Below, in pieces: positions 33,263 through 42,571 of a stretch of DNA of 64,000 nucleotides. Every line of letters begins with the position of its first letter. Position 1 is the stretch's first letter. The stretch comes from Beverwykella pulmonaria. Taxonomy: Eukaryota > Ascomycota > Dothideomycetes > Pleosporales > Melanommataceae. The position numbers and the translations under genes were made by a program. The notes under the pieces were generated by a model that searched no databases, had not been told where the DNA came from, and worked only from the letters and a program-made list of their open reading frames with translations. The stretch lies in the NCBI GenBank assembly GCA_001599595.1, contig BCHH01000003.1, positions 2,044,263 through 2,108,262 of the forward strand. The letters run 5' to 3'.

Positions 33263-35150
33263 ACGTGTTTCACCACCGAGCGAGCCACACCACCGAGCGA
33301 GCCACACCACCGAGCGAGCCACACCACCGAGCGAGCCACCCCACCAAAATCTACTGTGAGCGACCGAAAAAATACAATGGCACAACCACCACTCGTTGTA
33401 TCAACTTCAAACGAAGCCAGGATTATTATTGCTATCCAAGCTACGACATCTGACGCGCCATTATCCCAACGAGCTGCTGCGCGCGCCTATGCGGTGCCTC
33501 GGACGACCCTCAGCCATCGAAGCCGCGGACGACCCTCACGACGCGATTGCGCGCCCAACGGCCTGAACCTTACGCTACTTGAAGAGCAGACTATAGTAGA
33601 GTATATACTTGACCTTAATTCAAGAGGGTTCCCTCCATCAAAGAGCCTACTACGAGATATAGCCAATAACTTGCGCGCCCACTAAGGGCTGAAGCTAGTT
33701 GGCATTTACTAGCTAGACTGCTTTATTAAATGACAGGAGGAGCTCTAGACGCGTTGGACTTAGTCGTACGATGACCAGAGGAAGAAACAAGAAGATCCTA
33801 TAGCTATCAACACGTAGTTCTAGGCTGTAGCTAATATCAAAGCAAAGTACAGCATACTAGACAAAGACACCTACAACTTTGACAAGTCTGGCTTTATAAT
33901 AGGTGTTATAGGATCCCAACTTGTAATTACAAGTTTAGAAAGAAGAGAGAAGCCTAAGCTAGTTCAGCCAGGCAATCGCAAGTAGGTTACTGTTATTAGG
34001 AGTATATGCGCTGCTAGGTAGGCTCTCCCACCCTTTATTATATACACAGGCAAAGTCTACATCTCTACGTAGTATAAGGACGAGACTATACCTCGCAACT
34101 AGGTTATTACTGTTAGTAATAACAGCTAGACAAACAATAACCTTAGAGTTAAGTAGTTGGAGCACTTTAACGCGTATACAAAGGAGCGTACTACAGGAGC
34201 GTACAGGCTGCTAATTATTGACAGCTACAAGAGTTACTAGTCCACTAAATTTAAGGATATCTGTATTCAACGCAAGATTATTACTATGTGTATGCCCTTA
34301 CACTTATTGCACCTACTACAACCTCTTAACGTTGGTTGCTTCTCACTGTTAAAGCGCGCATACAGTGCTAAGATTATGGCCTTAGCGCGTCGCTCTGTCA
34401 CCTATATTGCTAAAATAGACTTCCTCCAAGCGTTTAAAACAGCCTATACAAAGACGTTTACTAAAGGGACTATTAAAGGAGCTTTTAGAGGCGCTGGGCT
34501 TGTTCTATACAATCTAGATGTTGTATTATTAAGGCTTAACGTGCGCCTGCATACACCTAATTAGCCACCTAAGAACCCTACTAACTAGGAGTTGAAAACA
34601 CCAAGCAATGTGCGCAAATTTAAGGCTCAATCTACTCTAATTTGTAATAAGATTAGATTGCACACCAACTTATTGCCAACCTCTATTGTTAAGTTACTCT
34701 AGAAGCTTAAGAAAGGGGCGCTGGCAACAGCCCACAGACACAAACTAATAGTAGATGAGATTGCTTAGCTTTGCAAGACAATTGAGGCCCAAACAAGGCG
34801 CAAACAGTGTAAACAGAAGTATATACAGACTCAGGGAACATTAACAATAGAGAAAGGAGCCCAGTTAGCCGCTGATAAGGGTAGTAGTGGGCAGGAAACG
34901 GGTGGAGAGTCTTTGAGGGGTAGTCGCGCAGCAGGTGCAGCGCCGCAACAAAGGCGCTGTGGGCGCTGCAGCAAGCCAGGGCACAATATGCGGACATGTA
35001 GAGAGGTTGCTTCTGCTTCTCCTAATACTGAATAATATAGTCTACACTACTGTGCGATTTGTGGTTGTTAATATATTGTGATTTGTTCTGTTAGATTTTG
35101 GTGGGGTGGCTCGCTCGGTGGTGTGGCTCGCTCGGTGGTGAAACACGTTA
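33261..35150 (+). mobile_element. Pogo/Fot-like DNA transposon with RIP-like damage
   Basis: An element of 33,263-35,148 with TA at each end. Inverted repeats begin ACGTGTTTCACCACCGAGCG: 89 bp on the left (33,263-33,351), 55 bp on the right (35,094-35,148). The difference is exactly two 17-bp CGAGCGAGCCACACCAC-type units (four left, two right). Inside lies one degenerate transposase gene on the plus strand. The element sits at the central TA of the outer MITE, next to the 185-bp MITE. Confidence 0.9.
33377..35035 (+). pseudogene. Pogo/Fot1-type transposase, inactivated
   Basis: From the ATG at 33,377 the frame encodes an N-terminal helix-turn-helix region (AARAYAVPRTTLSHRSRGRP), then a DDE domain, then a zinc knuckle CGRCSKPGHNMRTC near 34,970. 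Many in-frame TAG/TAA codons interrupt it, at places where CAG, CAA or TGG would be expected, the pattern left by RIP. DDE positions: Asp kept in NFDKSGF, Asp kept in LLIIDSYKS, and the third one is Asn in QPLNVGCF where Asp is usual, a G-to-A change in a TpG context. The protein cannot be made and would lack its catalytic triad. Confidence 0.85.
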
Positions 35151-35275
35151 TGTTAAATTTTTATAGAGTTCCATTCAGTAGTTGTAGAGTTATTCAATGT
35201 CCGATTATTGATTTTTTGGTGGGGCACGGACTGGGCCGCTCGCTCGTCTGGGCCACTCGCCCATCGAGTACGTTA

Positions 35276-35863
35276 AATAATACCCACCAATAAACTTACC
35301 GCTTTTACCACCGGTAGTCTTACAGCCCAGCCCTTCGGAGATCAACCTGGAGATGTTGCATGTCCGGCCCGTGCGCCGCCTCGGTCCCATTCGCGCATCA
35401 ACTCGGCCCTCGCTTCGGTTCGGGCCCGAGACGGAAGGCGAACATCTTCATCCAGGGCCATTGTACAGGGCTTCGCGACCGATAACTACAAAGTAAAGTG
35501 ACGACGACGGGTCCACAATGGCAGTGCTTGAGTTTCAGAGATACGCGATGGAAGAGTATAATAGACATGACATTCCGTCAACTACTGTTTTTCTGCATCA
35601 TCTTTCAGAATCACTTACACAGCTTCAGTTGTCCATACTCAGTTTCAAAAGCAAGACGCGGTATCAAAGATTGGATCTCATAAGCATTTTCAAAGTACAA
35701 ACACTCAACCCACAACTTGTTCTGCACTCATCTCACACAACCAACCTCAACCTCACAAGCACCACTTAATCCGCCACCCAGTCCACCAACTCGCTCAATC
35801 AACCAACCAACCACCTACCCACCTCTATACTACCAACCTACCAATTTATCAACCAACTTAAAA
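35276..35863. other. Upstream region of the FAD monooxygenase
   Basis: 588 bp; the last 100 bases are CA/AC-rich leader (CCAACCAACCA-like), common before fungal starts. No other gene is supported. Confidence 0.45.
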
Positions 35864-37093
35864 ATGACGACCCTCACCGGCTCCAATCCCCCTTTCATTA
35901 TCGCCCTCGTCGGCTGCGGGCCTGTCTCCCTAACCCTCGCCTCCCTCCTACACTCCTACCGTATCCCCTTCACCATCTACGAAGCTAGCCCTTCCATCCG
36001 CCACCAAGGTGGCACTTTGGACCTCCACCCCACCACCGGGCAGCAAGCCTTGAAAGATGCGGGCCTCTGGGATGCATTCAAGAAGTATGCGCGGCCTGAG
36101 GCTGACGTTTTGAAACTCGTTGATGCCGGCAGTGGGAATGTACTCTGGGACGAGAACAGCACTAATAAAGAAGAAGGCGAAGGGAAAGAAGAAGAGGGCA
36201 ACCACGGAAGGCCAGAAATCGACCGCGCACGCCTGATCCAGATCCTGCAGGAGAGTCTCCCCACAGACGTGATTAAATTCAACAAAAAACTCGTTCGTGC
36301 TGAGCCATCGACATCTTCTGTAGGAGGGGGAAAGGTGACATACGATATCCACTTCGCTGACGGCAGCTCTGCCACAGGAATCGATATCTTGATCGGTGGC
36401 GACGGGACCTGGTCTGCCGTCCGGCGCCTACTTTCCCCTACTACGCCGCACTACAGCGGCATCTCCACGCTCGAAACCTGGATCCACGATCTGGCTTCGA
36501 ACGAGTGGGCCTCCTCGTACGTCGGCGCAGGATCTTGTTTTGCCTTCGGGGAGGGTCTCGCCGTGCAAGCCCAACGACAAGGGGATGGGAGTCTGCGCAC
36601 CTACGCCTCGCTGCGCGTCGCCGAAGATTTCCTCGACACGTGCGGTATTGATTGGGAGAAAGAGGGGGCGAGGGAGGCATATGTGGACCGGTACCTCTCG
36701 CATATTGGCCCCGACCTCCAGCGTCTAGTCAGGGAGTCCAAGGACAATGTCACGCCTCGCAAGCTCTACGAGCTCCCCGTAGGCTGGAAGTGGGAGCCTA
36801 AGCCGGGTGTTACGCTGATTGGGGATGCGGCGCATGTCATGACGCCGTTTGCGGGCGTAGGTGTGAATGTGGGGATGACGGATGCGTTGGTGTTGGCGAG
36901 GGAGCTTAAGGCTGTGTGGGAGGGATCTAAGGGGACCGATGAGGGACTGAGGGCATATGAGGAGGAGATGTGGCCGAGGGCGGAGAAGAATGCGGCGAAG
37001 ACGGCAAGGAATAAGAAATTACACTTCAGTGAGGGCGGCGCGGCGCATATGGCCGATATGATGAAGAAGATGAAAGGTGGGCAGGGGCACTAA
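35864..37093 (+). CDS. FAD-dependent monooxygenase (PF01494, TetX/salicylate-hydroxylase-like)
   Basis: Single exon, 409 residues. Hydroxylates a small, often aromatic, substrate using FAD, NAD(P)H and oxygen; the substrate is unknown. The FAD-binding fold begins at once: FIIALVGCGPVSLTLASLL (the GxGxxG motif reads GCGPVS, with Ser in place of the last Gly), then FTIYEASPSIRHQGGTLDLH. The second motif is IDILIGGDGTWSAVRR (the DG motif) and the third LIGDAAHVMTPFAGVGVNVG (the GD motif). The C-terminal helix ends in AEKNAAKTARNKKLHF. Acidic, low-complexity residues near 100-115 (KEEGEGKEEEGNHG) form a loop. The start was chosen as the ATG directly before the FAD fold; longer upstream reading is CA-rich leader. 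No neighbouring genes suggest a pathway. Confidence 0.92.
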   Translation: MTTLTGSNPPFIIALVGCGPVSLTLASLLHSYRIPFTIYEASPSIRHQGGTLDLHPTTGQQALKDAGLWDAFKKYARPEADVLKLVDAGSGNVLWDENSTNKEEGEGKEEEGNHGRPEIDRARLIQILQESLPTDVIKFNKKLVRAEPSTSSVGGGKVTYDIHFADGSSATGIDILIGGDGTWSAVRRLLSPTTPHYSGISTLETWIHDLASNEWASSYVGAGSCFAFGEGLAVQAQRQGDGSLRTYASLRVAEDFLDTCGIDWEKEGAREAYVDRYLSHIGPDLQRLVRESKDNVTPRKLYELPVGWKWEPKPGVTLIGDAAHVMTPFAGVGVNVGMTDALVLARELKAVWEGSKGTDEGLRAYEEEMWPRAEKNAAKTARNKKLHFSEGGAAHMADMMKKMKGGQGH

Positions 37094-38124
37094 GAGGGTG
37101 TCATGAGAAGGGGATTGGAGTAAGATGACGGGTTCGAGATGATGCTGGGTCCATAGGCGTTGGATTTGTAGATTGGAATGCAAACTAGATTGTGCAAAAA
37201 ATTCTTCAATAAAATTCAAAGAGCATGATATGCTATGCCAAATGATAAGACTACAAAGACGGGGGGGAAATTTGAGATACTTGAGACAGAGTCTGCTTAG
37301 TGACGATTGCAAAGGCGGGGTTGATTGCCGTAGACGCCAACGGTCATGGGCGACCATGGTGCAATCAGGGCGGGCGTTCTATGATGGCCAGTCAATCAGC
37401 AGAGATGCCGATTACACAGCAACTGGTCAAGGCATGTATGTCGTGCATCTAATGTTGGGACAACATCGAGATCTTGATGCAAGCCAAGATTAGATGCTGA
37501 TCATCTGCAAGATGAGCTGAAGGGTAGAGGAGGCCTGAAGCACAAGACTGGGATACGGCATCCCGTGTCGTAACGGGACCACGGGGCTGACCGAGCAGCA
37601 ATTGTTGATCACATGGTGAATAATACGAAGGTCAAGCGAAATTGGGGGAAATTAAGTTTATTGGTTTTAGCATCATGGTCGGACTCTGACAAGTAGTACT
37701 CGAGACGGCAATGCCGACTGTAAGCGACCTTATCGGAGACACGTCGTTGCATGACAGGTGAGGGCTACGATGTGTTGGGATAGACCGGGCCGTAGACCGG
37801 TTTCTCGGCTCCGGGGAACGGCTGCTCGTTCCGGCTCGTGGGTAAGCAGACTATGCATCTTGACGTGGTGACGTGCTCGCGGTTGTCCGCCGTTATGGGA
37901 CAATGCGCAGGGGGACGTTGATCGTCAGCCCTACATCTTACAGGACCCCACGCCCAACATGATGGGTCATCCTTAGTTTCGTCATGTTCTTACTATCTTC
38001 ATTCTTCTCTGGTTCATTTTCACAGACTACCCTCCTGCTCCCCTCAACTCATTCGTTTTTGGACGGATTCGTTTTCAAAGTGGGATGGAACCAAGACAAG
38101 AGATCCATCTCGCCTCGCAGCCGG
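37094..38124. other. Intergenic region, no gene seen
   Basis: About 1 kb between the convergent monooxygenase and YTH1 genes. No recognisable frame or repeat. Confidence 0.45.
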
Positions 38125-38941
38125 TCAGTACCCTCCACCTCCACGACGGGCCCGCCTGTTGCCCCTCTTCTTGCGGTCGCCGCCATGCCAGTTGCCCCGG
38201 CCTCTGTGGCTGCCTCCTTGGTGTGGATTCCGCTCTTCTCGTTCGCGTTCCCTCTCTTCCTCCTTCTCGCGCTCACGCTCCCTCTCGGCACGCTCCCGTT
38301 CCAGTTCCTCTGGGGTCTTCTCCACGCGCACCTCTGGCTTCTTGAGGTCAGTTGGGAACTTGGCATGGGCTCCGTTCTTGCAGGACTTGCCCTCGGGGCA
38401 GAAGCCAGCCAAGTAGAAAGGACAAAGCTTTTCTTTCTTGTTGTGCTTCAGGGCGCAGAGGGGGCCAAGTGGGCAGAAGCCCCGGTCGTAGTGCGGGCAG
38501 GGAGGGCGTTTGGACTCAGGATCGATGTGTAGATACAAGCAGTCGTCTCCATTGGAGCAGGTGAGGGTGCGGGCATAGTAAGAGCATTCAGGCATCCGGC
38601 GCAGGTTGTACTCGTGGAGGAATTCGCATGTTTCTCCCTTCTTGCAGAGTCCACGCAGCCAATGCTTGCAGACGAGGCTACACGTAGGCTGTCAGCGCAT
38701 CAAATCAGACTGGATTGGTCTCGCCTGGGGGCACGCACTTGCTGTAGGACGAGGAAACGTGGTGTTTGTCCGGACACCTGCTGCCCAGAGGACAGTGGCC
38801 CTGCATGTAGGCCTTGCATGCGGGGCGATCTAGATCCAGGCCAAACCGGTATTCGCGCCGGAGGAAGTCGCTGAAGCCGAAGCTGTACGTGGCCTCGAGC
38901 CTCTGCTCCGGAGCGGCTGGCCGCTGTACTTCGGCAGTCAT
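38125..38941 (-). CDS. YTH1: mRNA 3'-end processing factor Yth1/CPSF30 (five CCCH zinc fingers)
   Basis: Subunit of the cleavage and polyadenylation factor that recognises the polyadenylation signal of pre-mRNA in the nucleus. Two exons on the minus strand (38941-38739, 38677-38125) give 251 residues. Five CCCH fingers in a row can be read: [77 protein letters not shown] and [20 protein letters not shown]. The intron falls between fingers 1 and 2. The C-terminus is a long ER-repeat helix followed by an RG-rich tail ending RRGGGGY, longer than in yeast (about 210 residues). The start is the ATG upstream of the conserved FSFSDFLR-like segment (here [11 protein letters not shown]). Firm. Confidence 0.96.
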
Positions 38942-40817
38942 GTTGGATGTTTGGCGCTGAACGGTGTGACGGGCTTGCAGACTGCACACCGCACACCGCG
39001 AGTGCGAGAAGGGAGTGCAGACGGCGGGGTCGTGGCGGGAGAGAGCGCTCGGGCGGCTATCTCCAAGCGCGAAAGAGAACTGCGTGTGTAGGCTACGATG
39101 GAGGCGGGGTTGTCGGTGATGGGTAGTGAGTGGTGCGTGTTGGGAACTGCGAGCTGTGCTGTCGTTGGCGCGAAAGAAGTGGGCCCCGCTAAGGAAAGCA
39201 GCCCCACCTGCAGGCTTGGCACATGTGCGTGTCCTGATGTCGCGTCGATCGCCTTCTCGTCGTTGCGGCGCACTCGTTCATGCTGTCCGTCTGCTCGCTA
39301 TTTGCCCTCATGCAAACCGCCTGCAGCAAGGGTCGGGGCAGGTCTCCCGCTGCGATCCCCAGCACTGCGCCCATACTCCGCCGTCCCCAGCAGTGGCTGC
39401 AGCCCAGCGCTGTCTCTGCCGTGCATTCCGTGGGCTGGCCCGCTGTGCAACACGGCCAAATGGCGACATTCCCACCCTCGCTCGTTGTGCTTCGCCTGCA
39501 CAGCATCTCCCATAGTGGCCGCTGTGTGTGGGGTGGACCTCCGGCTTCCCCGCCCACCGGTCACGGTCCAGGTCCAGGTTGCCGTCGCTGGAGATCGGTG
39601 AAGACGGATGCCCACATGTGAGCGCCCGGTGTTTCTCCTCCCCCCTCGTCTATTCTCATGATTGCTCCCTTATTGATCGTGCCCATGCTATTTGCCAGCG
39701 CGCACGCATGCATCCACCACGGCTTCTCCTCATGCACCCTTCCCAAGACTCCGCCCTGCGGGACCTGTACCTGGCAGCGTTCGAAACACCCCAGACGGCG
39801 TGTCTATTCGCTGTCTTGGGCTCAACGACCAGCGCACGCCGTGTCCAGTCCTAGCGTTTTCCGCGCAGCACCATGACTGCATCTTCCCTAGCCCAGTTCC
39901 ACCAGACAGGCCAGGGAAGACGGGTATGGATTGTGGTCCCACCCTGTCATGTCCTCTGTTTGTCGACCAGTCCAGCTAGCTCCGAATGCCTTCATTTGAA
40001 CATCGTGAGGAGTTGCCGCCGGCATGGGGCTCTACGCGAGCTGGTCGCTGGCCGCAGGCCGCAATCAATACTGTACAGGCAGCGTCCACACCGTGTTTCC
40101 ACCTACGAGGCCACGTTCCCAGCAAGGTGCCCGATGATCCACATCTAGCCACGGAACAAGACGTTCAACCTTGCTTTACGCCGTCCCCTTGTAGTTGGCT
40201 GTTGTCAGGAGGCAGTAATGGCGACCCCTGCCATGTTCCCCCGTAGGTAACTCTATGCAGTAGTTTCGTAATCGTGGACTTCAATCTCTTCACTAGCCTG
40301 TCCTCGGCCTGTCTTCACCGTCTCATCGACTTATAATTAGGGCCAGGTCGATCCAGGGCTATTGTGCATGAGAGACCTTGCCGTTTTCGAGTTAAGCATC
40401 CAAGCTCGTCTCCACGACGATCATCAGACGTTGGAAGCATGGCATCGCAGCCGCTGCCCACTTCTCGTTCGGATTCAAATACATGCAGGGCTGGAACTCA
40501 ATTTCTAGAATCCCACCAAACCCAATCATCCCATACTTTCTTCCTTTCTTCTACACTTTTCGTTCCACATGTTCTCTGTCGAGTTGCACACGGCGGCGCA
40601 TATGGCATGAGCTTCAGTGCCACCAAATCTTTTATGATTTCGTCTTATTTGCACGCCAACACAGCCAAATGCAGGCTTCTATATGAGCTCTGTCTTCATC
40701 CAACTTCGACGCTTCTCCCCTCACCTTTGGAATTGCAGTCCTCGCTTTGCCTTCTTTTCTTCTGACGTGCAGCACCCTAACGACGCAGCTAGCACGCGAG
40801 GCTGACCTGGGCCGACA
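38942..40817. other. GC-rich intergenic region, no gene seen
   Basis: About 1.9 kb between the YTH1 and chitinase genes. Its GC content opens long frames on both strands at once, but none has a known domain or intron structure. It should contain both divergent promoters. Confidence 0.5.
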
Positions 40818-42120
40818 ATGAGCCGACATTGGAACTCCACCGCGTCTGTCCAAGACGCCAGCTTCTCACCACCACCACAGAATATGTACTGGAATGCCGT
40901 CTATTACCCCAATTGGCGCATCTACCGCGACCAGCCCCCCGTTTCCCTGAACTTCGATGTTATATCCCATGTATTCTATGCTTTCGCTTGGTGAGTTGAG
41001 TTCTTTGCCCCGCCTCTTTGGTTTCCGCTCAGCTGACACGTCCCCAGGGTGAAGCCTGATGGCACTGTATATGTAGAGCCTACCCGTCTCTCGCCTTGAA
41101 ATTTTCACACTGACCAATTTCAGCTTAGCGATGAATGGGCAGATGCCCAGATTGACGTACCAGGGGTTGGAGATGTTCCAGCGGCCAAGGGCTGCCTTAA
41201 TTCCTTCGCATTGCTGAAAAAGAAATATACGAAGCTTCGAGTGGTTCTCTCCGTTGGCGGCGGTGGAAAAGGCAGTGAACCCTTTGCCAAAGTTGCCCGC
41301 AATCCAGCTACCCGCGAACGGTTTGCTCAAACGGCATTCGGACTAGTGCAGCAATTTGGCATTGACGGGATTGACAGTATGTCGAGGAGGCTTTGAGACT
41401 CCCCTTGTAAGGTCTTTTGTACTGACCTACACACTAGTCGATTGGGAGCATCCGGCAGATTCCAAACAAGGCGAAGACTACGTTGCTCTGCTCGCTGCTC
41501 TACGGGCGCACCTCCCTGCTCCTCAGTACACGCTCTCCTCGGCTCTTCCTGCCGGCCAATGGGCCCTCCAACACATTAATCTCGCTCATGCGTCCCACTA
41601 TTTGGATATGATCAACCTCATGTCGTACGACTTCTCAGGACCATGGGTACCAAAGGCCGGTCACCAAGCCCAGCTGTTCACGCCACAGATTCCGCACTGT
41701 GCAGAGGCAGCCACCTCGTGCCACTCTGCAGTTGCGTACATGGTCAGGCAGGGAGTCCCCCAAAACAAGATTGTCCTGGGTGTTCCTGCGTACGGGCGGT
41801 CCTTCACTGGCTCCAAGGGAGTGGGCCACTCGTACTCGGGACAAGCAGGAGAGGAGGGAACGTTCGAATATCGAGACCTCCCCCGCCCTGGATCCAAGGA
41901 GTACGTAGACGAGCAGGTGGGTGCGGCCTACTGCGTTGGAGGCGACGGGGGCTGGGTTACCTACGACACCCCGGCGACGGTGTTGATGAAGGCCAAGTAT
42001 GTGCGACAGAACGGCCTGGGGGGCTTGTTTTACTGGACGGGGACTGGCGACGTGAGTGCAATCACGCAAAAGGACCGGAGCTTGGTGTATAATGGCTTCC
42101 TGGGACTGTTCCCGCAATAG
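40818..42120 (+). CDS. Chitinase, glycoside hydrolase family 18
   Basis: Hydrolyses chitin; in fungi used in cell-wall remodelling or nutrition. Four exons: 40818-40990, 41048-41072, 41124-41376, 41438-42120; 377 residues. Exon 2 is only 25 bp. The fold starts with MYWNAVYYPNWRIYRD and FDVISHVFYAFAW; then comes LRVVLSVGGGGKGSEPF, the SxGG motif. The catalytic signature DGIDIDWEHP is split by intron 3, with Glu as the proton donor. Later MINLMSYDFSGPW, GVPAYGRSF and GLGGLFYWTGTGD complete the barrel. No signal peptide from the first ATG and no chitin-binding module, so this is the small, possibly cytosolic, class of fungal GH18. All joins restore the frame and the catalytic set looks complete. 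Confidence 0.95.
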
Positions 42121-42571
42121 GGCCACGACTGCATGGGGAGCATTGCATTGCATCTTGCACGGCGTGGATTGCACAGGGCGGGCAGGGATGGTTGACAAAC
42201 AAAACGGGCACGGCATTGCATTTGTATATTGGATAAACATAATTCCCCCTGAATACAAGTGTTTTGCATGAACCTTTTGATCTTTCTGGAGAATGGCTTT
42301 GGTGGCGCGGCGGTTGTAGTAGTGGGGCTCAGACGCCCTCTCATTGGCCGCCGGCTCTGTCGATGTGAACACAACGCCAGGCCAAAGCTCACAGCATGAA
42401 CCTCACTCCATTGCCAATTCTGCAGCTTCGCGCCCCCGAACTCGACCGCTGTTGCCCGCCTGTTGCTTGCCGTACCTGAAGATCGAGAAGATCCCCTTCT
42501 AGGCATCGTCCGCTGCGACAGAATTGGCCGCGAGCCGCGAGCGAGCGGGTCAATGCAGCACGACTCCATTC
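42121..42571. other. Short intergenic region
   Basis: 451 bp between two genes on the same strand; 3' end of the chitinase transcript and promoter of VPS53. No gene seen. Confidence 0.45.

Larger units (their letters stand above)
32950..35275. mobile_element. Outer foldback MITE with 71-bp perfect inverted repeats, split by later insertions
   Basis: The ends 32,952-33,022 and 35,203-35,273 are perfect 71-bp inverted repeats, beginning ACGTACTCGATGGGCGAGTG, each flanked by TA (32,950-32,951 and 35,274-35,275). The match continues inward for 54 bp at about 78% identity, with most differences being transitions, up to a central TA at 33,074-33,075 and 35,149-35,150. Removing the inner insertions leaves a near-complete palindrome of about 247 bp. 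TA target sites and ends of this type fit the Tc1/mariner/pogo superfamily. It has no coding capacity of its own. Confidence 0.88.

Noticed and set aside
33263..33351. Regular short repeats that look CRISPR-like
   Set aside because: There are no spacers; the 17-bp units are contiguous and form one end of a transposon with a matching inverted copy.
39098..39980. Frames of 95-167 residues between YTH1 and chitinase
   Set aside because: Open in several frames on both strands because of base composition; no domain.
41635..42372. 245-residue frame on the minus strand
   Set aside because: Mostly the antisense of the chitinase's last exon; no domain.
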